A DNA stretch of 64,000 bases from Lithospermum erythrorhizon (lineage: Eukaryota > Streptophyta > Magnoliopsida > Boraginales > Boraginaceae): contig JADFUC010001311.1 of the NCBI GenBank assembly GCA_019722365.1, positions 62,001 to 126,000 on the forward strand, given 5' to 3'. Both the position numbers and the translations under genes were made by a program. How positions within the stretch are numbered: position 1 is the stretch's first letter; every line of letters starts with the position of its first letter. The notes under the pieces are model-generated. The model worked only from the letters and a program-made list of their open reading frames with translations, ran no database searches and was not told where the DNA came from. Below, in pieces: positions 1-9,811 of the stretch.

Positions 1-774
1 TATCATTTTAATTAAAAAAGAGAGGTTATTTTTGAAATTTCATGGCTAAGATGACCATCCACGTGTCACATATTTGATCAATCCCATAATCCATTTCACA
101 TTGGCTATGAAGGACCAAAAGCACACCCAAATAGTAATAAAAGCTATGAAATGATTATTTTATTCCTAATGAAACTCTCAAACACTAATTTGCAAATAGG
201 GGGGACTAGAATAGTAATTTCACATATAAAATTTTACTGTTTGATTAGGATTATAGCCGCCATGGTTGGCTACCCACTTCATTTCATCTGTACTGATCAC
301 TGCTCTACCATTTGAACTTTAAAATTATTTCAACTTCCTCATTTGTTTGAGAAGAAAATCTATATTGGCAAGTACTGGAGTTAATTTCAAATGTGTGCTG
401 CCATAATACCTTAATATCGCTCAAATTTAACATTCTCATAATCAAAGACATCATCACTCTTCGTTATCCCGCTTACTAGATCTCCGATCTCGCTCTACAT
501 TCAAAGCGTGCCCTTCAACCCGCATGGTTAACACTTGCAAATCTAATTTTCGATAGCTATTGTCTAGAATTTATCTGCATTTGTTATGTCGATTTACTTC
601 CGCATGTGCTTACATTCTCTTCCCGATCAAGTTCATGTTTTTGCATTTGATCATTTTTCATGATTAAGGTGTTAAATATGGGTCAATCGCTCTGTCTAGG
701 TAAGGCACTTCGATTTGAATTCATGGGAGGTCATGATTTAATATTAAAATTATTGCAGGATTGAAAATTTGTTA
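1..774. other. AT-rich intergenic DNA
   Basis: I find no protein-coding signal, RNA gene or recognisable element in this stretch. It is AT-rich with short open frames only. Confidence 0.5.
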
Positions 775-945
775 CTCTCCATCCTTTTTCTGAAGATCAT
801 TTTCAGAAAATAAATAAAGTGGTCTCATTTCACTAAATTAGGTACGAAAAGTGGAGTAGAAATTATGTTTGCAAAGATGAATTTAAATTTTTTTCTTAAA
901 CTTATATAAAATTAACCGTGGCTTAGAAAAAATGGATGGAGGGAG
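775..945. mobile_element. Stowaway-like MITE
   Basis: This short AT-rich element begins with CTCTCCATCCTTTTTCTGAAG-like sequence just after a TA (773-774) and ends with the near inverse, AATGGATGGAGGGAG (931-945). Termini reading CTCCCTCC inward are typical of plant Stowaway elements of the Tc1/mariner superfamily, which insert at TA. The 171-bp length fits. The right-hand TA has been lost, so the boundary there is approximate. It has no coding capacity. Confidence 0.55.
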
Positions 946-2340
946 AACATCTTTGACTTCATAGATTATTATAGAGACAAACATCATTATTCACGCATTG
1001 TGTGGGCCAGCTTAGCAAGTAGTTATAATGAGAGTTAAATCATATTATTAATACACATTATTAAATTTAACAATTACACTTCATATTTGACAAATCATTT
1101 ACATATCGAAAACCAATCAAGCTTCAAATTAAGATTTGAGATTCATAAACAACATTTTCTGTGTTATTATCCAAATAAGACTCCAAGTGTGTACTCAATA
1201 CAAGAGACTCATTTGTTGTCTTGATTCTAACATAAGAGAGCAAATAATCTAGGAATCGATTTTCAAGAATCACACCCCATAAATTCTTGAATATTTAGTG
1301 TTTTTGAAAACTATGAATTAAATTCAAAGCAAGGACACACTAGTTAAAGAAAGGGATCAAACCAATTTCAATTACTTTCTTGAATTCAAAATATTTTGAC
1401 CTTTCACATATGGATCTACCCTTTAATTTCCACTACTCTTTAATTATATTATTAAAAAACTTAAAAAATAGTATTATGAAAGTTTTTTAAAAGACGAATC
1501 CAATGATATACATTTTATATTTTTTAGAAGAATGAATAATTAATAATCGACACAAAGCTTTAATTTCAAAAAGCTCAAACGTCAATCAAGCTTAATCGGC
1601 GAATACTTGGTATTTAGTTGAAAATATACTAAGATTAAAGATTGTATTTGTACATAATTCATCGTAGTAGTATCTTATACGCTATAAGATATTAGTAAGC
1701 AATTGCTTACATCCGCGGCCCACTCTGGCTCTAATAAAGAGTGATATATTGCCTTTTCACATCAATGTTATTATAAGATTTTCACTTTTATTTATTTAAA
1801 AAATGTAGAATTCGAAAACGATTCAGCTTATACAAATAGCTTTCTTTCTTCTCATTTTTTGCGTTTTATTCAACTTAACACAAAGAACACTACTAAATAT
1901 AAACACAATTCAACAAAGACGTGATAAAGCACACAACTTTATAAGGAAAAAGATTGGAACTTTAACAATAAAGTAGTAATTAAATTTTGAAAGAGAATTA
2001 ATTTTAATTTTAATTTTGTTGGTTGTTTCAATTAATTTAATTAAATGGTGATTTCTAAGAAGAAAATAAAATGGGGAAGTAAGTGGAGTTGGGAGGATAA
2101 GAGAGGTTGTTTCCAAATTTGTGTAATTTTATATTTACCCTTGTAAAGACATTTTAGTTTACTAATTTTGTGTAATCACCTAAATTAGTCTACTAATTTA
2201 CTACTCCCTATAATTTATTTTAATTAACATTTGACTTTTTTAAAATTGAACTTTCACCATCAATTACTAATTATTTCTTATTCTAATATAATTTTTTAAT
2301 ATATATTTTGTTGTGATAATATTTTGTCTCATTTCTGCTT
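946..2340. other. AT-rich spacer upstream of PPR fragments
   Basis: The stretch is AT-rich with poly-A and poly-T tracts. I see no gene or repeat structure that I can name. A minus-strand open frame at 1910-2116 has low-complexity composition and no recognisable domain. Confidence 0.4.
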
Positions 2341-2649
2341 ATGAAGATGAAGATGAAGATGAAAGCATTGAAATTAGGCAGTGGTACGATGATGTCTGGA
2401 TTATTTGTTCCTACAGCTAAACAAGGTCAACCCAAATTAATCTTGTCTTTGGGTTTCCATACTTCAAACCCATCCACACCTTCTCCATACCATACAGATA
2501 TGTGTAGGGATATCAAGACTCTTCATGATGCTCTTAACCTGTTCGATGAAATGCTCAAATGGGAACCTAAGCCTTTTGCTCGTCTTAACAATAAGTTATT
2601 GAATATTTTGGTAATGTTTACACTTATTGCATTGTTTTATGCTTTCTAA
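2341..2649 (+). pseudogene. PPR protein, N-terminal fragment (Rf-like)
   Basis: The 102-residue frame begins with a basic leader (repeated Met-Lys) as in organelle-targeted plant PPR proteins, and carries the segment DALNLFDEMLKWEPKPFARL, which matches the first repeat of Rf-like mitochondrial PPR proteins (LHDALxLFDEML..P.PS). Such proteins bind organellar RNA and can act as fertility restorers; the family is normally 500-700 residues. After the LNNKLLNI stretch the homology stops and the frame runs into hydrophobic residues that look non-coding before a stop. The rest of the gene lies downstream in pieces of conflicting orientation, so this is a truncated 5' part. The Met-Lys start is the first ATG available. 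Confidence 0.65.
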
Positions 2650-2819
2650 GAATTTTGGTAATTGACGACGCTTACATTATTCTATCAATGGCGGATAAGA
2701 AGTGATCGTGATTGCTCAAACATTAACAAGCATCAACGCTTTCATATCACCAAAAGTTTTAATGATCTTCACTCCTCCCAACACAAAAGCAGCTCCTCAG
2801 ATTACAAGATCACACACAA

Positions 2820-3720
2820 ACACGTGCTTCAATCCCTTGTGTGGCATTCTTCTAATATCTCCTATGCACGATCTACCTTCTTATGCCAGAATAACTATAC
2901 TCCATTTACAAAGATAACTAACTGTGAGCTCAGTTTCACCTCACCCCGCCATTTATAATTCAAGTTTCATTTGCTTATCTGGCTTACCAGCAAACAATAC
3001 CATCCATTAACGTATATAAGATAAACATTTGGGTATATCGTCAGGTTTCATAATTTTTATCACACCCTCTGCATTTTTTACTAACCCTTCCTTACACAAC
3101 GCATCTACTAATATACTGAATGTTCGAATATCTGGATAGATTTTATAATTAATCATCTGCTTCAGAAATTCCTCTACCTTATCCCAACGGCTAACAACGC
3201 ATAATGACTGAATGAATGAAGTATAGGTGACCACATTTGGGGAAAAGCCCCTCTCAATCATTTTAGATAATAGGGAAATGGCATCATCTACCATCCCACT
3301 TTTGCAAAGACCATCGATAACAGAGTTGTAAACAACAACATTGAGTTCACAATTTTCTTGCTCCAAAACCTCAAGCAACATCACAGCATTGACAACATTT
3401 CCACATTTGCATAATCCATTTAACATAGTCGATAAAGTGAACTCATTAATCTCACACAACTTATCTTTGATCACCTTCTTAAACAATTCAACTGCCTTCT
3501 CAACATTTTCTTCTAAAAACAAGCCCTTAATGGATGGCTATTGTTTGCAAGGCGAACTTGATAAAGCAAATGAAATTTTGGACCTCATGGCAGCTGAGAG
3601 GCTGAAGCCTAACCTGGTTAGTTATGGTATCATCATTAATGGTTATTGTAAGCATAAGAAGGTAGATCGTGCATGAGAGATATTTGAAGAAATACCACAC
3701 AAAGGATTAAAACACAATAC
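2820..3720. repeat. Inverted repeat flanking the inverted PPR segment
   Basis: The left arm (about 2820-3011) reads as an imperfect reverse complement of the right arm (about 3528-3720). The match is clearest at both ends of the arms. CCATCCATTAA (3001-3011) pairs with TTAATGGATGG (3527-3537), continuing into GCAAACAATA; CACGATCTACCTTCTTATGC (2870-2889) pairs with GCATAAGAAGGTAGATCGTG. Translated on the minus strand the left arm is a degenerate copy of the same PPR repeat encoded by the right arm. The enclosed 3012-3526 is the inverted PPR piece. Confidence 0.7.
3007..3526 (-). pseudogene. PPR protein, inverted internal fragment
   Basis: On the minus strand this frame encodes about 4.5 P-class PPR repeats with typical signatures: FTLSTMLNGLCKCG, VVVYNSVIDGLCKSG, VVTYTSFIQSLC and RTFSILVDALCKEG, spaced by the normal 35 residues. 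It has no start-like context: the first Met (3522) is internal to a repeat. It ends at a stop in IPKCLSYIR, but in a neighbouring frame the DNA goes straight on to a degenerate LMDGYCL motif (3011 downward), so the frame is broken by small indels. It faces the plus-strand fragment at 3528-4076 head to head, with only about one base between them. Confidence 0.75.
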
Positions 3721-4076
3721 TACTTTGTATACTACTATGATACAAGGACTCTTTTGTGTTGGTAGGTGTGAAGATGCATTAAAACACTTTGTTGATATGA
3801 AAATGTTGGTCTTGTTGTTAGTGTTTACATTTTGTCGTGAAGGTTTCATTGAGGAAGCAAAAGATTTATTAGAAAACATGGAGCAATGTGGTTGCCTACC
3901 TAACTCTGTTACTTATAATGTCATAATATGGGGTTGTTTGAAGTATGGTTCAAAACCCATGTCATTTAATTCATTTAAAAGAAAACGGCTAAAAGCGGGG
4001 GTTTACACTCAATGCTTCTGATGAGTTTATGTTACTCGACCAAAATGCAAGGAGATTAAATAAGATCGTGACATGA
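3528..4076 (+). pseudogene. PPR protein, C-terminal fragment
   Basis: Plus-strand coding matches the last PPR repeats of an Rf-like protein: LMDGYCLQGELDKANEI, LVSYGIIINGYCKHKKVDRA, an in-frame TGA (3674-3676), then LYTTMIQGLFCVGRCEDAL and GFIEEAKDLLENMEQCGCLP. A frameshift near 4010 leads into a plausible natural C-terminus ending LNKIVT with TGA at 4074-4076. At least one stop and one frameshift break it. Together with 2341-2649 and the inverted piece 3007-3526 it looks like one gene, or two tandem paralogues, rearranged by inversion. Confidence 0.75.
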
Positions 4077-4830
4077 TAAATCTAATTGCAATGTTAGTTC
4101 GAGGTAATGGCGACCAATTAAAATGATTCTTTGTTATATCATGTGTAAATGTGATGTAGTATAGATAGTTGTAGCTTCAGAGTGAAAACACTTATTACTG
4201 GACCTTTTTGTAACCATGTGCTATAACACTGTTTTGATCTTTCATTGCGCCTGCACTGCCAGCTTGATATATGTGGTTGAGTTCTTTTCTTTTGTATAAA
4301 TATGCTGATGGGGAATATCATCCTGATAACGATCATACGTCTATAAATTTTCTATGACTACAACTTTTGATGATCTAACAATTTAGTGATTATTCTTGAT
4401 CAACTTTGTTGAATTCAATATATTGTCTGATATCCTCCTAATCGGCTAAACTTTAGTCTTTATCTTCAATTATAGTTAACTTGTTTCAATTTGTACGAAG
4501 CGGATGTCCATCCGTGGCATTTTCTTTTACTCTTCGATAATTGTCTCTTTGCATCTCTTATTTGTAATAATTAAGATAAATGATTTATTTGTACAACTAA
4601 CATCAACATTTACGTCAACACGCCCAACGCCACAGACTCTGCTCCAAAATGAACTGTACATAAACCTCCCTGAGATGCATGAATTTGGAAGGACTTATTT
4701 ATTCCTAATTCAATTGTTTGCGTGTGAGGACATGCAGGAAATGAGATGTACACACGAAGGAAAAGAAACACATATACATAATTACATAATGTGTCCTTAT
4801 TTTTAGGAACTGGAGAATTGAACAGACTGT
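4077..4830. other. Spacer; original 3' flank of the P450 gene
   Basis: No gene is supported here. Because the gypsy element (4836-20047) inserted directly after the P450 stop codon, this DNA is what lay downstream of that gene (minus strand) before insertion, so it should hold its ancestral 3' UTR and polyadenylation region. An open frame at 4504-4806 (+) has no recognisable domain. Confidence 0.5.
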
Positions 4831-4835
4831 ATCGA

Positions 4836-5147
4836 TGTTAGCACAAGACCCTACTTTGATAATGGCAACAGAAGAGATAAAGAGAATTGCAAGAAAGGAA
4901 ATACAGTAAACGAAGGAGAAGAAGACAGAACAAGAAAATAGTAACTATAGATAATTCATTTCATGCCCTTTACATTGTGATATCTCTATCTATATATAGA
5001 GTTTGTAAATCGTAATTATAACAGATTCTCCACAGAAATCAATGCATATTCTAAAACAGAAACATAATACTATTCTAACCCGCCTGTTGTCATCTCTTCT
5101 TCACATTCCTTTTGCTGCTACTTTTTCTGTTTAACATTCACTTGACA
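4836..5147 (-). repeat. 3' LTR of the gypsy element
   Basis: This 312-bp repeat matches 19732-20047 nearly base for base over most of its length, for example CTATCTATATATAGAGTTTG in both copies. On the minus strand it starts TGTCAAGTG and ends GCTAACA. The integrase frame terminates just inside it (stop near 5118). Confidence 0.92.
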
Positions 5148-6400
5148 CTCCCCCTCCCTTACAGCTTCCTTGACCCCAAGGAATTGAGGAAATTTCTTCC
5201 AAATGAAGTGATAATCCTCCCAAGTGGCCTCCTTTGGTGAAGAGTGGTTCCATTGTATGAGGACCTGATAGACATAGATTTTATCCCTTAATATTGTTCT
5301 CTTGTTCAAAATGGCAATGGGATAAATTGGAAAGGAGCCATCAGGTAGTGTTTCTGGAAAGTTTTTGTGAATCTCCACTGTCCTTTCGATATGCTTCTTG
5401 AGGAGGGAGACATGGAACACTGGATGTATCCTTGAAGCCTCAGAAAGCTGCAATTTGTAGGCCACAGAACCTATCTTCTAGAGGACTTTAAAGTGCCCAT
5501 AGAACCTGGCAGCCAATTTGAGATGCTTCCTTAGAGAGAGTGAATATTGCCTATAAGGCTGGAGTTTCAAATAAACCAATTCTCCTTCCACAAATTCCCT
5601 ATCAGTCCTCTTTGTCTTTGCAAATTTTTTCATTCTGTTCCGAGCCTGTTGTAAATTTTGCTTTAGCCACCCTGTGATCTGTTTCCTCTGTTCTATTATC
5701 TCCCCTGCCTCATTATGAATTTCTTTCAAGTAGTGAGTAGTGGCCAGAATTGTAGGTTTGTATCCATAGAGTGCCTCAAAAGGGGTCATTTTCAAACTAG
5801 AGTGGAAATTTGTGTTATACCAGTACTCAACTAAGGCAATCCATTTGCTCCAATCATGAGGTCTATCACTACACATGCACCTTAAGTATGTCTCAAGATA
5901 TTGATTTACTCTCTCAGTTTGGCCATCAGATTGTGGGCGGTAGGCAGTACTGTGATGCAACTTAGCCCCGAGTCTAGTGAAGAGTTCTTGCCAGAAAGCA
6001 CTTAAGAAAACTTTGTCTGTGTCAGAAATTGTGTGTAGGCAGACCATGAAGCTTGTAAATATTATCCAAAAATAACTGAGCTACAGAGTGGGCAGTAAAA
6101 GGATGATATAGGGGAATAAAATGTGCATACTTTGTATATCTATCCACCACCACTAATATAACATTCAAACTCCTAGACTTAGGCAATCTCTCTATGAAAT
6201 CCATGGAAATTTGGGACCAAGCAGAGGAGGGAATAGCTACATGACTTAGTAAACCAGGAGAGGGCAACAATTCATGTTTATGTCTCTGGCAGACATCACA
6301 AGAAGAGACAAATTGAGCAATGTCCTTCTTGAGACCTTTCCAGTAAAAAAGAGACTTCTCATAATGGTAGGTAACTGCCATACCTGAGAATGGCCCCCTA
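5118..6400 (-). pseudogene. gypsy integrase with chromodomain-like C-terminus (broken)
   Basis: Three overlapping frames (6381-6022, 6047-5478, 5465-5118) together make an integrase, the enzyme that joins element DNA to host DNA. Seen: zinc-binding CDVCQRHK, core QISMDFIERLPKS with the first catalytic Asp, the TDKVFLSAFWQELFTRLG region with the second Asp, HSTAYRPQSDGQTERVNQYL with the catalytic Glu, then a C-terminal part ending in the chromodomain-like SSPKEATWEDYHFIWKKFPQ. ATWED...FP is typical of plant chromoviruses, whose chromodomain directs integration. Frameshifts fall near 6040 and 5470, so no single protein could be made. A Reina-like chromovirus is my best lineage guess. Confidence 0.88.
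5148..5160 (-). other. Polypurine tract of the gypsy element
   Basis: On the minus strand AAGGGAGGGGGAG lies immediately before the 3' LTR start TGTCAAG, which is where the plus-strand-priming polypurine tract of an LTR retrotransposon must lie. Confidence 0.8.
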
Positions 6401-6507
6401 TAGCAGAATCATGGAGTGCCCTGATCAATTTTTGCTTCAACTCTTCATCCTCCCCTATTACAATTCTCCATTTATATCTCAGAATCATGGGAGGGAAGGA
6501 CTCAGGT

Positions 6508-6875
6508 TTAATGACTATGCCTGCCAGAATGTGCTGTATGGCATTCTCTTGTAGAGATTTCCATGACTTGAGGTGCCTCAAACTCTTGCCTAGATAAGGC
6601 ATCAACTACAAAGTTCTCCTTGCCTTGCTTGTATTGAATAAGGTAGTCCAATCCAAGTAATTTGGCTACTGCCTTCTGCCGGAGATAAGTAGTAACCTTT
6701 TGCTCCAATAAGTGCTTCAAGGACTGCTGGTTTGTTCTGATAATGAACCTCCCATTTATAAGGTAGTGCCTCCACTTGGTGATGGCCAAGATGACTGCCA
6801 AGAGCTCTTTCTCATAGACTGACAGTCATATTCCAAGCTTTACTTATATAGGCTAATGGTCTCTGACACAGAAAC
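6508..6875 (-). pseudogene. gypsy RNase H (fragment)
   Basis: The minus-strand frame from 6801 reads AVILAITKWRHYLINGRF, then IRTNQQSLKHLLEQKV and DYLIQYKQGKENFVVDALSR, the C-terminal half of Ty3/gypsy RNase H and its connection to integrase. Upstream, outside the open frame, RPLAYISKAW and YEKELLAV are still visible to about 6875. The usual catalytic IRTDHQSL is IRTNQQSL here, an Asp-to-Asn change. Upstream homology stops at about 6875, where foreign DNA begins. Confidence 0.85.
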
Positions 6876-9079
6876 TGAGTACAGTTACAACCTGAGAAAT
6901 TGTGAATAAGAAGCAAATCGGATTATAGCTCTAATGAGTAATCTTGAAAGGTTGCGTAGTTTGATATCTCTAGTAGCTTACTGAAGCTAGAGAATCAAGA
7001 TCTCAATATTGATCCGAGTATGTAATTAGATGATGACACTTCCTTCAATAGTTAAAAATAGAAGTGCATATGTACATAAAGTTGAGAACAAAGAACAACA
7101 GTCAAAATTAGATGCCCAGCTAATCAACCACAGTGGTATGAGCATGCTAAGAAGAAGTAATGATTCTTCCATTGCTGCTTAAGTGGTGCTAGATTTAGTG
7201 GGAGCTAGCCCTTCGTCTAAATGCCATACATAGTCATTGTATGATAATGCTTTTGAATATGAGCTTTAAGATTCAAACCCACATCGTTGTTCTATACAAT
7301 GATGAGTATATGTAAAATATACACACTTCGTTACTTTAAGTAACAAACCTTTGTTGATCTTACCGCAATAATGTTATTCCGAGGTATTTGGATACGACCA
7401 AACAAGAAAAACCTCTAATGCTTGCCATGAAAACAAACTGGGACACCGCCTCGCCTCTGCTGGGGTGTTCAATCGAACGGAATCAAATATTAAACGTAAT
7501 TAGTATGTGCTTGATCGCTGTCGATCATTTTCTTGGATTAAAAGGGAGTATGGATACCTAATCAATCACATGGGTTTACGAAGCTAGACGCTTGAGTCAG
7601 ATCGACTATAACCGCCGCGAACTGAAGATGGAATATTCTGTGTCCCAAGAAGCATTCTCATGTGAGCTTATGTCGAATTGCGATTCTGTATGAGTGACGT
7701 GATTTCATAGGTATTGGAGTGGTACACTTTGACCTTTGTCAAACGCCTAATGTGAATAGGAGGATTATAACTAAGAAGCGCTGAGCATACTACAAAGAGT
7801 ATACTAGGAAACTCACAATAAAGCATTCATACAACCTGATATTTTGGTAGATTTCTCGATCTTGAGGAGTTAAGTAAGATATAATTTTACCATGAAATGG
7901 ATATCACATTAACTTGTCCATTAACCAAGACAACTGCAGGGCACAAGAGTTTGGTGACACATATCTTACCTTAGCTTCGACCGGGCTGAAATCGCGACCG
8001 AAGGAATCGTTGATGAGTGTATCATAAACCCGTCCGATACTATATTATGATCGCCCAAGGACAAGCTGGAGTGTCGAAATATGATAATCGGGATTCATAA
8101 AATCAAAATTAAGTTCAATATTTATGATTTACTACTAGGTCCACTCATAATCTATATATTAAGATGATAATAGGTTAATATTATCTAATATATTGCTATT
8201 GTCTGGCCCTAAGAGGTTACTATAAACAAGAATCCGAACTATTAATAAATAGTTAGACAATTAATATTTAGGATTTACCTAGACGATGATTAATAAGCAT
8301 GATGCCATTAAGTATTCACTCATAATCTATATATTAAGATGATAATCTTTTAATATTATCTAATATATCGCTATCATTAATCTGCCCCAAGCATATGCCA
8401 CACACAAACAAAGAATCCGAACTATTAATAAGATTATAACTTTCCTCAAGTTTAAAGCGAAATACGTAAGAAAACATTGTGGTTTTAAATAGAACTATAT
8501 AAGGACTTTGGGGCAAATTTCCAATTGTTGAAAAACATCATAGTCGACTAAGATGGGTGTGGAGACGTGGTCGGAATCTTCTAAAGATAATTCTGTAATA
8601 TTCTATGATATTTTATGTGCTTATTTAAGGAATAAAAGTGTAAAAATTTAGAACTCTACCCATTTGGTTGACTAAAGCTAAGGAGGTGAAAGAGTTTCAT
8701 GAACTTCCATAAAAAGTTCTCAAAATAAATGACATTTGATACCTATAAATAGGCCACTTTTTGGAGAAGAAACATGCTCGTAATTCTTCCAACTTTTTGA
8801 AGTTGGAGAATTCTCTCCTCTCCCTAAGTAGTTCGGCAACCCCTCCCTTTAGGTAGAAGAAATATTTTCCATCTTTGCTTCAGCTTACTTTAATCGCTCT
8901 AAGAAACGCACTTTATGAAGCCTTGGCCACTACCTGGGCGATACTTTACCGCTTTGTGATGTTTAACTCATCCATTTTCCACGCCATTAAAAAAAAATTC
9001 TAGGAATAGCCGTGATACATTCACGATTTATTTTTTTTCAGATAATCCAGAAGATCTCAATTTATCCATTAATTTAGAA
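6876..9079. mobile_element. Unidentified insertion between RNase H and RT of the gypsy element
   Basis: Gypsy coding homology stops at about 6875 (RNase H) and resumes at about 9080 (RT), so these 2.2 kb replaced or interrupted pol. No transposase or polyprotein domain is visible. The right third looks like an LTR or promoter read on the plus strand: a TATA-like CCTATAAATAGG (8745-8756) followed by a pyrimidine-rich leader. The middle holds an imperfect tandem duplication (8142-8438). I could not find paired termini or a target-site duplication, so it may be an eroded LTR plus deletion. Confidence 0.5.
8142..8438. repeat. Imperfect tandem duplication, about 175-183 bp
   Basis: CACTCATAATCTATATATTA starts at 8142 and again at 8317; AAGAATCCGAACTATTAATA occurs at 8228 and 8411. 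The intervening sequence is similar (TAATATTATCTAATATAT in both). The duplicate is confined to the unidentified insertion. Confidence 0.8.
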
Positions 9080-9421
9080 CTAGTTAGATATGAATATAAA
9101 ACACCAACAAAACTTCCTTAGAAAACTGCCAAATACATAATTCATAATGCTTTGGATGGTTGCAGGTGCATTTGATAATCCGAAGGGCATTATCAAGAAT
9201 TCGTAATGCCCTTGATGTGTCTTGAAAGTTGTTTTATGAATGTCATGATTATCCATTCTTATTTGGAAATAACCAGACCTCAAATCCAGCTTAGAGAAAA
9301 CAGTAGCACTTTGCAATTCATCTAGTAAATTATCAACTAATGGGAAGTATCCAACGGAGGTTCGGGGCATTCTTGCAACTCCTCCTTCGACATTATGAGG
9401 TGAAGAGTACGATTTTTGCAC
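9080..9421 (-). pseudogene. gypsy reverse transcriptase (fragment)
   Basis: The minus-strand frame shows RT blocks [15 protein letters not shown] (first catalytic Asp), [20 protein letters not shown] and FGSFLRKF. The next block should carry the paired Asp of the catalytic FxDD motif, but it reads as a corrupted CWCFIFISN and then stops, so the fragment lacks the active site. Homology ends within a few codons of the unidentified insertion at 6876-9079. Confidence 0.88.
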
Positions 9422-9811
9422 TTATGTCCCACGAAGTATGCCTCATCGCAGTTGTAACATAAGTTCTTTTCCCCTGGGTGTGCTTGTATTGAGCTGGAGG
9501 AGTAATTGTAGTTAGGATTATGCTGAATTAGGGTGATTAGGTTTTGGTGTGTTGATTGAATTGGGAGATTTGGGGATGAATTTGGGGCAGAATGTTGAAT
9601 AGGGTAATTGGATTGGGGTTTGTTTGTGAGATTGGAGTGGGTAGTGTCTGGAAGAGTTGTCCCAGTGGCTTGGAAGGAGGAAGAAATGGACGACAGATTT
9701 TTTCTTGACTTTGCCAATACATAGGTGTAGGCTAGGTAGTGGGTCTGAACATTTTATTCCCTCCTTTGAATTCATCCTTGAGCCCACTTATGAAACTATT
9801 GGATCTAGTAT
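9337..9811 (-). pseudogene. gypsy gag, C-terminal half with zinc knuckle
   Basis: Overlapping minus-strand frames read FISGLKDEFKGGNKMF (the end of the retrotransposon gag domain), a Ser/Pro/Asn-rich linker, and a CCHC-type zinc knuckle [14 protein letters not shown] that binds element RNA in the virus-like particle. Two frames are needed, so there is a frameshift near 9720. Upstream homology stops at about 9811, where a GC-rich hAT-like terminus begins. The N-terminal half of gag is displaced to 18776-19556. Confidence 0.8.
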
